Source: Metridium senile (taxonomy: Eukaryota; Cnidaria; Anthozoa; Actiniaria; Metridiidae). Taken from it: a DNA stretch of 64,000 nucleotides. A model generated the notes under the pieces. The model did not search any database. It saw nothing but the letters and a program-made list of their open reading frames with translations, and had not been told where the DNA came from. The stretch spans positions 12,928,370-12,992,369 of the forward strand of contig OX459102.1 of the NCBI GenBank assembly GCA_949775045.1, given 5' to 3'. Position numbers and translations under genes: made by a program. Below, one piece after another: positions 23,561 to 36,000 of the stretch. Each line of letters begins with the position of its first letter. Within the stretch, counting starts at the first letter, position 1.

Positions 23561-24331
23561 ACACGGGCACAAACACAGAATTGGCTGGTTTCAATAGACA
23601 TTAACCGAATTCGCTTGACTGACCACGAAACAATTGATTCCAGTTGAGGCTGGAGTGGGTGAATCTATACGTCAATTTTGTCTTTTTCAGCCTTGACGTG
23701 AATATATTGTTTAATGATTAGTAAAGCAAGTTCAGGAAAGGTCTATTTCTGCGTTGGGTTTCTTGTGGTGGCGATTAATGACACTCCGGCTGAAAGAAGG
23801 ATATGAGAGGAAGTAAAGGTTTCTCACTGTGTTACAATGAAAAGACGGCATAAAAATACCAGTAGTTATAGCTTACTGACATTTTGGACAGGAAACTTTA
23901 GTCGGAGTTAAATAAAGCCTTTTTATGTATATATATATATTTTGCGGTAGTTTCGTTGACAACCACATGCTTCGTCCTTTATAGAAGAATCGAAAGGGAA
24001 AAACATATTCAAACATCCCTTATCCCTATTTCTCATAATAATATAATAATTGCTAGTTCTTATATACCACATTTCCAGAACTGCTCAATACCCTTACTCA
24101 ACGTGTTCGAGTTGAAGGTATATCAAGGCGCATATTAGATGCCACCATACAACCCATGTCTGAACACGGAGTTCTTATACGTCCCTCAATGTTAAGATTT
24201 CTTTTTTGAGAGACGAGACCTCCATTTTACGTCGCTATCCGAGAAGACGTGAAGTTCTAACCATTTGTAGATGTTTAAGAATTAAACAAAGGCAGCAACT
24301 TCTTTCTCAATTATTTAAAGACCCTGAGTAA

Positions 24332-24405
24332 TGGTCCGACCGGGGTTTGAACCCAGAACTTCCGCACTGTAATCCGAAGCTCTATCCACTGAGCTAATCG
24401 GTCGG
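24332..24405 (-). repeat. tRNA-like sequence (tRNA pseudogene or SINE head)
   Basis: Read on the minus strand it has box A (TTAGCTCAGTGGATAGAGC) and box B (GGTTCAAACCC) at normal spacing, a D-arm GCTC/GAGC, and a T-arm CTGGG/CCCGG with one G-T pair. The 5' CCGACCG pairs with CGGTCGG only in a register that overlaps the T-stem, and the 5' side has two extra bases before the D-stem, so a working acceptor stem does not form. A tRNA-derived SINE or a dead tRNA copy fits better than an active gene. Confidence 0.6.
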
Positions 24406-26300
24406 CGGTTCATGGCGTTCTTCTCCAATTGTACCGATGTTTTTAAACTGATATTTCTAACATTTCTCCCACCTCTCTATTTTGTTAATGTGATTTCTCT
24501 CGTTTCCCAGTCTATTCAGAGCTTTTTTTGAACTGTGTTCCCTCTCGTGATCATAAATCCCAGCATGCTTTGTGTTGTTTATTTTCATTTGAGTGTTATA
24601 ATTCATTCACTGTCAGTCGTATGACGAGAAAACAAATAAAACAAAACGCTCAACGTTTTAGTATAAGAGCGTAAATACCCACTCAGATCTTAAAGCTTAT
24701 CATGGTCCACGAAATTGATCAGCGGAGTCTTTCGCGCGGTGCATGTTGGTAAGTGACAATGTCTTTAAAATGTCATGAGTTAAAAACTGACAAGCTGAAT
24801 TGTAACAACTGTTTTTACTGCAGTGTCAGACATGGTTACTTTGAAGGCTTTCACTTTGCTACGAGAGGTGCTGACAATCTTATTAGACGGAAGGGAAGGG
24901 CTTTTCACTCGAAGTTTTTTTCGTGCCATCGAGAATTATCCTTAATATACCTGTTAATATCCACTTTATTAGCCACACCAAATCTATTGTGAAATCGTCT
25001 GTGAAGAACTCATTTTTTTAATGCAACTGTTTTTGTATTATTAGTTATTTTAAATATGATTTTTTTCTGCTTTTTCTTATTGAGAAATTTTTTTGGTGTT
25101 GATTTTAATTATTCAGTATATATTTATTGTTATAATATAGCTTAGATAGTACGTAAGCTCTGATTGGTTGATTCACTCAAAAAAGCTATGCTCTATTTCA
25201 CCGGTAGAGACATGGTTTTTGATTGACAGCTCACAATTTTAATAAGACTATTTCTGTAAGCTACTACATTTACTAAAAACGGTTTTTAAAATGTAAAAGG
25301 ACTTTCCATCTTATGACCTTTCTGTTAACCTATAAAACCCTAAAGCCTACGGTGCAATGACATGCAAACGCGACAAAAATCATAGACATAGTTTTGAAAC
25401 TGTAAAGTTGGAAGTCAAACGTTGAATTTGATCAAAGCAAACAAAAACAAAAAAAAAAGGAAAACAGCGTTTCAAAGTGGCAATAATTTTACTTCAGTTT
25501 ATCCTTGAAATATGAAGATAATTTTTAAGATAATTTCATAGTGAAGAAGTGAGATATTTTTGCAATTGAACTTGATAAATCTTGAACAAATACATGTTGA
25601 ATTTATCGACGGCAAAATATTATATTTTGTTTTATAAAAACAAACAAACACACAATCAAGTACAGAATTATAAATGTGTTTTCTTGTTTTTTTATTCTTA
25701 TAAATAAACCACGTTTGAAAACATGCAATGTGAACAAAGACAAAAAGGCAGATTTACAATTATCTTTCAATTGTCTCGTCAAAATGAAAACAGAAACTGA
25801 TCAACTTTAAACCTGCAAACGTTTGATTAAAAGTAAATAAATACATACTTTCAGCAGCCTAAGCAATCTTGTAGATGTGGTCTTTGTTCCTTTTTAACTT
25901 GAAAATAATGTACACAACAAGCTTGTCTTGTTCAAACTGTTTTTTTTCTCAGTACTCTCAGTGAATAAATTACTGTCAGTCGGCTCGGCTTTCACCACTC
26001 AAATAAAGTTCAAATTCGCTTGAATTGCTGTAGATATGTCAGTCTCATGCAAGAGTTCAGCTAAAGGTTTTTGTTTTTAGGCACAGAAGTCAGCCAAAGC
26101 TATATTTTAACGGTTTTTTGAGTAAAATTCCTTCTTTTTAGCTAGCAAAAACAACCCGGGAAGAAAGTGAACAGCACCTTGGTCCCTTTTGGTCAAGATT
26201 GCTCAACAGTACACTGATTGTGATTCATTCGGCACTGGTGTTAGTTTTGAGAATTACAATTTTAATCAGCAAATAAAACTACGTTTTTACGGAAAACTAG
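24406..26300. other. No supported gene
   Basis: AT-rich sequence. A 79-codon ORF at 24753-24992 has no recognisable domain, and a good donor (GGTAAGT) just before it is not backed by an acceptor model. CTCTATTTCACCGGTAGAG at about 25192-25210 matches the arm of the palindromic element at 26317-26505. Confidence 0.45.
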
Positions 26301-26316
26301 CATTGCTATATTATAA

Positions 26317-26505
26317 AAGCAATAGAAGCCAGTTCCTATGACTCTACCAGTGAAATAGAGCACTTGGGATGTTGTTAGAAACACTCGAAAAAGTTATAAA
26401 ATCACTCGCTTTCAGCTCGTGATTTTATAACTTTTCTCGTGTTTCTCCCAACATCCCGCGTGCTCTACTCACCGGTAGAGTCATAGGAACTGGCTTCTAT
26501 TGCTT
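26317..26505. mobile_element. Palindromic element, about 190 bp
   Basis: AAGCAATAGAAGCCAGTTCC...TCTACC at the left mirrors GGTAGAGTCATAGGAACTGG...TTGCTT at the right, and the middle (TTATAAAATCACTCG...CGTGATTTTATAA) also pairs. Nearly the whole element folds on itself with arms of about 85 bp. Confidence 0.85.
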
Positions 26506-26690
26506 AAATATAAATATTTGTTACAATTTCTATCATTTTCCATTGGTATTATTACATTTTACTAAGAAAGCATAAATACTTATGATTATGATTTATAATT
26601 TTTGGCCACTTTTTTATTTTCATATTTTCAGCATGTGGTGACTGTGCGTTTCCGGTCTTAGATGAAGCACACTTCCGGCCATCAGGTAGC

Positions 26691-26790
26691 CTCCTATGCA
26701 GCCGCTCCTTTGTATCGTCACGCAATACGAGTCTCCCCACGTGGGGAGACTCGTATTGCGTGACGATACAAAGGAGCGGCTGCATAGGAG
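26691..26790. repeat. 100-bp perfect palindrome
   Basis: 26691-26740 is the exact reverse complement of 26741-26790 with no spacer; the centre is CCCCACGTGGGG. Pairing stops immediately outside (GGTAGC on the left, CTGAGG on the right). Confidence 0.95.
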
Positions 26791-26938
26791 CTGAGGCAGG
26801 CTGATTACAAAAAAAAATGGAGGCGCGCGTGACGCTCATCACAAAGCTATAAAAAACTATGACTAAACCATAATTTTAGCTACACAGCCGCAACAATTTG
26901 AACTGAAAGTAGTTGAACTACGCTTTTAGATGATTTTA

Positions 26939-28212
26939 GGGACTGGTCATAAAGTATAGGGGGGGGTGGGCCGGAAATTTCTGAAATCGTAATGAATGAA
27001 TAAATGTGACCCACCCCCCAGACTGCACATTATTATAAGTGACCCATCCTTTGTAGAATGCACAAAAAATTATGACCCACCCCTATTTCTATCTTCAATA
27101 TTTTAATCTTCAAAAATAAAATACAAACACTGCAAAGTTTGACTGAAGATTTTGTACAATTCTGTAGAAATACGCATAGTACTATTGAAATACCTTATTC
27201 AGAATCACCAAAATATCTCCTGGTATTGTACGTTGAAAAGGGTTTACAAACTAATAGCCCATTGTACTCAAGAAGGTGAATTTTCAACACTCAACTATAC
27301 TGGGATTTCTGAGATTAAAAAAAGTGATTTGAAATGGCTCAAAATGCTCATGGACAGGAAGATGCTTCCAGACAATGCACTTTTAGAGATCAAGTCACTC
27401 ACTGATCTATCATTCAGTGATAGAAGTTCTGATGAAAGTGAAGACTTTGTGTATGAGATTGATGTTGATGATTAATTTGTGACAAGGTTAAAAAATTGTG
27501 TTAGTTTCGTTGTGTGACATTTCCTCATATTTGGGTTGTAAATGTTGGATTGAAAATTAAGTCATTTCTGCTCTAGCCAGCATACTGGCCAGTACGTTGG
27601 CTAGGTCTGTCAAGTAATTCTGTTTTTGTTTTTGTTTTGTTTATATATTTTATTGGTATTTAACATCGTTATATCATGAAAAAAGGACCTTGAAAAAGAT
27701 CACTTGGTTACAAATTGTTAGTATGTTTGCATGAAAAAAGACTGACTATCTATTCCTGAAGATTCTCATTGAGATTCTACTAGTACTAATTCATCGATAT
27801 TCTAGGTGGAGGTGAAGTTGTTGCAGTTTTTTTTGTTGTTGTTGTTTTGTTTCTTCTTTACAAAAAAAAAATGAGTTATGTGTAAAAAGAAGTCATCAAC
27901 AGAACCATGATGAACTAATGAGTCATCATTGAAATAAATACTCATTTTTCCTCTAGGTATGTAAAAAATTCTGTTTTTATTTTATACTGATTGAATTCTG
28001 TCATTTTTCCAATGGTGTCTATTAAAATTTCAGCTACTATTAAACAATGTGTCTTAAGCACAGTAAAAAAAACATTGCACAGAAATTGCATGGCCCACCC
28101 CTTTAGTGGTGCATGATATTTTCTAGCCCACCCCTTTTGGGATGCATGAAAAACCACGGCCCACCCCCAGCTTTTTCCGGCCCACCCCCCCCTATACTTT
28201 ATGACCAGTCCC
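26939..28212. mobile_element. 1.27-kb TIR element with small ORF
   Basis: Left end GGGACTGGTCATAAAGTATAGG, then a run of G and GGTGGGCCGG; right end CCGGCCCACC, C run, CCTATACTTTATGACCAGTCCC. TTA flanks both ends (26936-26938, 28213-28215). Subterminal CCCACCCC words are repeated on both sides. The size and inner ORF suggest a deletion derivative of a DNA transposon, superfamily not determined. Confidence 0.85.
27152..27475 (+). CDS. Small ORF inside the TIR element (unknown)
   Basis: An open frame of 107 codons with no ATG at its beginning (TTG at 27152). The peptide is lysine-rich in the middle and ends in an acidic run (DESEDFVYEIDVDD). It lacks Asp-Asp-Glu transposase motifs that I can recognise. 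It could be the remnant of a transposase C-terminus or of a captured exon. It sits wholly between the two TIRs, with good codon balance compared with the surrounding AT-rich DNA. Confidence 0.35.
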   Translation: MYNSVEIRIVLLKYLIQNHQNISWYCTLKRVYKLIAHCTQEGEFSTLNYTGISEIKKSDLKWLKMLMDRKMLPDNALLEIKSLTDLSFSDRSSDESEDFVYEIDVDD

Positions 28213-28910
28213 TTAGACTGAATTGTATTTCTCTTACGGTAAGTTTGAGATGAATTTTGTCGCTTATTTTGTTATATGAAACTTGTCATTCATTCGGAAG
28301 CTGTAATTTTGTAGCCGTTTTAGTAATTCAAGTATTTGTTTTTGTCGTCTGTTTGCTGTCTTCAAATTCTATATTTTCCGTGTCCTACTTGTGCTATTAC
28401 AGAAACATTCACATCACATAAAATGAAGTTTATTAGACGAACATTTGAATGTTCTTTCAAAATGCGTATACACACATATTAAACGGGACAAGGAGAATGA
28501 AATTTCTCTTTATTTTCTTGAGGAATAAGAGCCACACATAATTATTGTGAGAAGAAAAATCAAAATACAAACGATGAAAAGTGAAATAGATAATTTTGGA
28601 AAATGTAAAAAAAAAGATTCACATTCGTTATATATGACACTTTGTTTTGTAAAATATTTTGATTATAAAACTTTGCCCATTTATGGGCTAGCTGTTGTCA
28701 TAATTAGTACTTTAGTATGGTATTCACTGCAAAAAGTGATTACTTCAACAGTGCAGTGAATACAAGTGTTGACATATTTTCTGCGTTACAGTTGAAGTAT
28801 TTTTGAAGTATTGTGAGTGAGTATATTGCATGCCATGCATGCAATTAATTAACACATTTTTCTTTTATATTATTCATTCAGTTATGAATTATGATAATGG
28901 TAATCAATCA

Positions 28911-29320
28911 TATACACCTACTTGCAGTAAGGTTGTCATACAAAAATAGAACATTTGTCACAAAGAAAATAGAACATTTGTGATTTAGTGCGAAAGGAAT
29001 TAATTAAAAGACAAAAGAGAGAGTTCAGCTTGAGTGATCTTCTTTTGTCTTTTACAGCGCAACGCGTAAAAGTATGGTCACTGATAATGTATTCGCATAC
29101 TTCTGTCTCGCCATCGATCCAATCCGAGACAAGATAACACAATACTACAACGCTGATTGGATCGATTGCGAGACAGAAGTATGCGAATACATTATCAGTG
29201 GCCATACTTTTACGCGTTGCGCTGTAATCAATTCCTATCGTACTAAATCACAAATGTTCTATTTTCTTTATGACAAATGTTCTATTTCTTTATGACAACC
29301 TTACTGCAAGTAGGTGTATA
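28911..29320. mobile_element. Palindromic TIR element, about 410 bp
   Basis: TATACACCTACTTGCAGTAAGGTTGTCAT at the left mirrors ATGACAACCTTACTGCAAGTAGGTGTATA at the right. The inner arms CGCAACGCGTAAAAGTATGG...ATAATGTATTCGCATACTTCTGTCTCG also mirror each other, around a centre near 29130. The 89- and 73-codon ORFs are two readings of the palindrome. Confidence 0.9.
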
Positions 29321-29587
29321 TATCCAATATACATTCAATAACATTATTTAAACAATATATATAAAATGGTGTGCGTCTCTGTAATATAAACACGATGTTA
29401 GCTGTAGAGCAAGTGAGAAATGTTAAAGAATCATGAGGCGTAGCCATTAAGTGTTTCTTTGACTTCTCAAGTGCTCTACATGTCACATTATATCACATTA
29501 TACAGACACAAGCGGAAGTTCTATATTGCTTTTAAAAGTATTTTTGAACTTTTCTATGCATGATCTATAATTAGGTGAGCGTGACTA

Positions 29588-29728
29588 TGAAAATCACTAG
29601 AGTGGTTAAATGTCTGTTGAAAATTTAACCTTGGGGGTGTGTTTTTTTGTACCACATGACCAATTTTGAGCAAAGTGATTGGCCAGAAGCGATCACATGG
29701 TACAAAAACGAGACAGAATTTCAAACAA

Positions 29729-29755
<27 letters not shown>
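29588..29755. mobile_element. TIR element (MITE family A), full copy
   Basis: TIRs of about 25 bp or more: AAAATCACTAGAGTGGTTAAATG at the left and CATTTTACCACTCTAGTGATTTT at the right. The interior matches the truncated copy at 11562-11695. It ends about 320 bp upstream of the + strand receptor gene start. An in-frame triplet repeat of ATTAGAACCTCAAATAAT follows at 29780-29835. Confidence 0.85.
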
Positions 29756-29759
<4 letters not shown>

Positions 29760-30075
29760 AACATGGTAGCCAGCCAATCATATTAGAACCTCAAATAATA
29801 TTAGAACCTCAAATAATATTAGAACCTCAAATATTTTCTAATACCATATATTTCAATTTTCAGGATCTTGGAGATGACATCTTCTAGAGGGGCTATTGAA
29901 ATTATTCAAATGATTAATCATGTGAACGACCTTATCGTCTCATGATTACTCTTGATTTGGATATCAAAAGTTGATAAAGAGAAAAGAAAATATCAAAAGC
30001 TGAAAGAACCGAAGAAAATAGAAAACAACAACAAAAGAACAACATTTAACTGTTCTACTTCATTGGTGACAAACC

Positions 30076-33000
30076 ATGTTTGGTAAAGCAGTCTTCTATG
30101 CATGCACAATGATTATACTAGTGATGGACATGCAAGAACTGCATGCTTTGAGCACATGTCGAGTTATTCGTTACCTAATAGATATTATTAATATACAATC
30201 AAAGTGTTACCCCCAAAACATTACATACTATTGTCAATCTGTTGGTGCTGAAGTGAGTCGTGCTGGTCAGTGTAGATGTATATGTCCTCGCAATTCTTCA
30301 ACTTACATGGAAAACACCCAGAAGTGTATGCAAAAGATTGACATTTGGCCAGGTTAGTAATGATTGCTGTTTGTAACAGTTGCTAGTGGCAAACAAGCCC
30401 AAGAACTGACTTATTTATCATTCAGTGTACTTGAATTGTCTGTTATTCAGGGGTTAGAGACTGAAGTGATTTCTTTATCCACAAATACAGGCACGCGCTG
30501 ACTATTCAATAAATACTGTAAATAAAATATTAAAGTATGAAGGAATTTCAAGTTCATTGAACAGTCAGCAAGTGACTGTATTTGCCGATAAAGAATGAAC
30601 GAAAAGTCTCTTTTAATATTAAAATTGAGTTTGCTGAATGTTCGTTTTGTGTGAGTTTTCAACGAATGACAGCTTTAAGCCAATGGGGAACTCAGTTTTT
30701 GTACAGTGCACAACATTTTAATATTTAGTATGATATACATATTAAACTGACATGTATATAGGTGGATTGCAACCATTCCCAGGAGAGTGAATTGAACAAA
30801 GAAAACGGCAGCCATGCAGGTGGTCTTGACAAAAGAAAACCATCAGCGTGATCACTGGTGGTACTTTTGTTGAATTCGCTCTCCTGGAAATGGTTGCAAT
30901 CCACCTATTAAATAAGTTAGTTATTTTGTGATTAACTAAAATTGCATGTCCAAGAAAATTCATTGACAACTTAAAAACTTATACAAATGCTCGATACTCT
31001 ATCAAGATTTAAAACCTCTTCCATAAATGTTTGACTGTCTACCCTCACCTTCCTGTTGGAAGACATAGTTATTCATATTGGTTTCCATATTTTTAATTTG
31101 GATTTGGTGTATTTCTTTTTGTATGTTTTTAATGAATTTCATAAATTACAATGAAAATACTAATTATTGTATATATTTGTATAATATTACTTTCCATGTG
31201 AAGTAAGCTCAAATGTACTGTACAATGAAATAATTATGATTAAATGCCTAATATATTTTCTATATATTTTTTCCTTTTATATATATTTTTGAAAAATGGA
31301 GTATTGTATGAACTCAAATTAATATTATTAACTGAATTTGTGAAATACCAATAAATATTTTTTAAATAATTAACAGCATATATTTTTACGGTATTTATTT
31401 ATTTATAATATTTTTTTTCCAGGATGTAATGTGGGACTGAAAGCTCCTGGTGCAATCCCTATGCTATTTTACAAACAGTCAGTAGCTAGAATGGTTATAC
31501 TGCCATCCAAATTGAGAAGATGTAAAGACATTGCTGTAGATCAACAACAATCGTTTTTTTCTACAAGCAGTGGATGGAAAAAGATCAACCCCAATATTGG
31601 ATTTCCATTCAAGATTGTTTATCAAAGGAAGAAAAGAAAATATTATCTTCAGGTAATTCAAAACGTTTTATCTTACAATATCTTGCAGTCAAACAAGCTT
31701 ATGCATTCCTATCTAGGTCATTAGATTCTGTAAGATTCTAAATTTAAATCTTGCAAGTTTCAAAAACTACCTTAAGGATACAGTCCACCTTCACAGGGTG
31801 CTCTCAGTTAAAATTGTTTAGCGCAATATTTTACAATAAACGAAAGACACATAGTATATTATCATTGTAAAGCTTATATAACAGAGAATTAGACTGTGTA
31901 TGTTTTTTTTATGAAAAAGAATATCTGTAACAAATGCTTCATGTAAAACCTCAAAATCGAGCGCTTTTATTTAATAAAGTAAAGTCCAAACGTTCTTACT
32001 ACTTTGCTGTCATTTCAGCATTATGTCAAGTAGCACCTACATGTCTTCCAAACTGTGTCTTGCCTTTTCGATAAAATTCTTTATTCTGGAGTGAAGGTGT
32101 TTCAAAGTTGACTCATTATTAAAACTTCAAGTTACATGACTCCACTGGACATAACCCAAAAACTAAGCATTTGATCAAAAAACAAGATACAGTTTTGAAA
32201 ACATGTATGTGCTGATTGACATAATGCAGAAATGATGGCAAAGCAATACAAACTTTTTTTACAGAACATAAAAAAGGTGCACGGTTTTATTCTCTGTTAT
32301 TAAGCTTTTAAATAATATATACTTTGTCTATTATTATTATATTAAATGATGTGCTAAACAAATTTTTAACTGAGAGCATGTGAGAGCACCCTGCGAATGT
32401 GGACCACACGAATGTCAAAAGTCAAAAGTTTAGACCTCAACGTTTCAACTGCTACTTAAGGTGTTTCCCAGTCATATATTCCCAGTAGTTTTTTTATTGA
32501 CCACACTTCCCATTTTCATTTAGCGAGATGATCAACTTTCCCTGGTCTGATCAATATATATTTTGCACCAGATACAAAGCATAGATGGAATTTTTGATTT
32601 ATGTCAATTGGTGTCGTTATGGAAACATAAAACAAAGATGGCGGAAATACGTTTTTCTAAAATATCGCATTTTCGATGAGCTTCAGAAAAATGACTGTAG
32701 GTATTAAACGTCACATTCATGCACTGTTAATCAGACATTAATTAGAATGTTTGATTAAAGCGATTTTGAATAATTTGCAAAAACATTCTTTTTTGCGATT
32801 GATTTGAAATCGCTCTAATCAAACATCTTAACTATGGTCTGAATAATAGCGCATGAATGTGAAGTTTATCACATATATATTTATTTTTCTGAAGCTCATC
32901 GAAAATGCGAGTTATTTTATAAAAACTTCTTTCCGCCATCTTTGTTTCACGTTAATTTAAGTTGTCATAGCAACACCAATTGAGTTGAAATGACATCAAT

Positions 33001-36000
33001 CAAAACTTCAATCTATGCTTTGTATCTGGTGCAAAATACATCTTGATCAGATCAAGGAAAGTTTGATGAATTCGCTAAATGAAAATTGGGAAGTTTTTTT
33101 ACTACTGCATTAATTTTTTTGTTTAAATAATAAAATAAAACTCATTAACAGTATTTTCAATTTTGTTCTAATAGTGGTCCAAATTAACACAAGAGTACAA
33201 CAATAGAGTTATAAGACTTGGAGTTAGTGGCTGTGGACCGACAAAAACAGACTGCCTGCTATTTAAAGTTCAGGGTAACTTTGCATATAACTGTAAGTAT
33301 TTGTAAGAAACTGTCTCAGTGATGATAAATGATGATTATAGATAATAATGGATGGTACTAAAAAATGATGATAATGATGATGACAAAATATGATGACAAA
33401 TGATGATGACAAATGATGACAAATGATGATGACAAATGATGATGACAAATGATGATGACAAATGATGATGACAAATGATGATGACAAATAATGATGACAA
33501 ATGATGATGACAAAAAATGATTACAAATGATGACAAAAAATGATGATGACAAATGATGATGACAAATGATGATGACAAATGATGACGACAAATGATGATT
33601 ATGATAGTAGCCATTTAAATGATGATGACTATGGCATCATGATGAATTTATTATAATTGCAAATGATTTGTGTCTAGGTACACTCATTCCTACACCTACC
33701 CTAATAACAACAACAGCTGCAGTACCAACTATTACTGTAACTAGTATCCAGTATATAGTACCAGATGTCACTTCAGGGCCTACACAACAAGTAGGTGTAC
33801 TTATATATCCACAGGGAGCCTGGCGTTTTGCCTCTTCTTTTCTTTTCTCTTTTTTACGCTAATAAAATAATACACTATATTGTAATTAACAGTTGGTGGG
33901 AGGATTAAACACTTATCTGTAACCACTTATCTGTAACACACTTGCTAGTAACCGTCCATTATTGACTGTTACTAGCGAGTACGGTATGTTACAGATTAGA
34001 GTTTTGATCACACAATTGTCAAAAATTGTCAACGATTTAAAAAATGACTGCATCTTGGCATTTTTTTGCCAGAGTATCTCTTAAGATGTTTTATAGGTAT
34101 AATGTTTCCAATGGGTAGCAGTCTAATGACCCTGGATGGTCGCGTATGGGAGAGTAAAAACATTGAAAAACTTAACAATAATCAATGATAAAATTTTTAT
34201 CTGTTTATTATCAGGCAAATATCACAACACCTTCCCATAAGCCTTCAGTATCTGGCAAGGGCAAACAAGGATCATCCCCAGGGGGTCCCCCATGGGCTAT
34301 TACTGGTGCTATCATAGGTGTTGTAGCAGTGTTGACAGTGTGTGTTATTGTGCTGGTTATATGGTTTTGTAGATGGAAGAAAAAGTAAGTACTACTGTGC
34401 GACTCGCTGTACCGTACCATTTTTTCATCTCAATCGGACCAATTACAGACATCAAAGTTTCCGCCTCTTGATATAAAATCAGCCTGTCGATATAAACTTG
34501 TAGCTGATTGGTCAGATTGAGATGAAAAATGTCAAAATAATGTCAAAAATTTATCAAAAGTTTTTGTAAGTGACTATGGTACGGCAAGTCGCACAGTAAT
34601 TACCAGTAATGTTTTATAAAATGATTGTCAATACAGAAAAACATAGACAATGTGCAAGGTACTTGTACTATTTTATGTGTGCTGAAATGATAATGTAGTT
34701 TTGCATTATCTAATACCGCTGTACTATTTGACAAACAGCGCATTTGCACAGGCTAAGCCTTGATTTGTTGTAAAAATATTCACAAATTCCAAGCCAAGCA
34801 CGAGGAAATACTAGATTGCTAAAGAATAGAAAAACAATAAAAAATTTACTCCAAATCGAGATTATCCCTGTGCAAATGTGCCTTTTGTCAAATTGTACAG
34901 CGGTGCTAGATAGCATGAGCCTGAAGTATTCAAATCAATTTTGGTGCAACAGATTCATTTTAGCAGGACTCACTTTCCCATCATGCTTTGTTGAGTATTG
35001 ACTATAGCTTTGGCGATGATTTTTTAAAATAGGACTGGTGCAATAACAACCATATTTACAATCACCTTTTTTTCATTTCCAGGTTAAAGAAAGACTATAA
35101 TAGTGGTATGTAAATGATTTTATTCTTTTTATTGCCAAACAAACATAGAAGTAATGGGTACTATGTTGACTGGGTTTGTTGTGAGTAGAGCTGTAATGTT
35201 AGTTAAGTTTACTGTCAACCTTCGCAACATCCCTCAAACTCCAAAACCGTGCCAGGCTTTATTGATTTTTACTTTTATTTGAAAGTTATATTAATTTCAA
35301 TTTTATCCATTGAAAATATTATATATTTATAAGTGACATGATCGCTAACGCGATAACTCAAAAACTAAGGCCTAAATCAATAAAGCCTGGCACGGTTTTA
35401 GAGAGCAATATGTGCATAATTTTTTGACGTAAAAATCTTATCAATAAGATATAAAGTTTTGACTTATATTCGCGCAAACAAAAAGGCCATTTTCGGGTAA
35501 AATCCTGTGTGCTTGTCAAAAATGTATTACTTCCAAAAAACGTATATATCATCATAATCTTTGTTCTATAAGCTTTAAAATGATGTATAGTTTTTATCCT
35601 TTACTTTAATGTGATGCGAATAACAGTTTTCAAAGAGGGATGTTGTGAAGGTTGACAGTAACCTTATTGTAGTGGTAGTGCTTGCAAGTCTGAATCTCCC
35701 CAATTAGTAAAGCACTGTCTGGAAGATTTGAGATGTTAAAATAGTTGTTTATTTTATTAGAATGTTTTTGTATAGCCCACTTTTAACATGCAAATGAGCT
35801 TATGTGTGAAATAACATGCTAATTAATGAGGTCCCTGTAGTTAATGCTTCAAAAAGTCACACTCTTGGCTAAAAATACTTAGAATAGAACAACAAAATAG
35901 ATCTAGAACATTTAATTTTAATTTTATAGATTTGCTTGAAACCACTTTTATCAATGTCAATGATTTTAACAATGGCTTGTTGCTGGAGTAAAAAAATAAA

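Noticed and set aside
24753..24992. 79-codon ORF with several Cys
   Set aside because: No family resemblance and no matching exon; left as unsupported.
33363..33605. CRISPR-like regular repeat
   Set aside because: Units are contiguous tandem copies without unique spacers, in an animal intron.
33263..33614. Minus-strand ORFs with repeated IICHHHLSSSFV
   Set aside because: Translations of the 13-bp minisatellite in receptor A intron 3.
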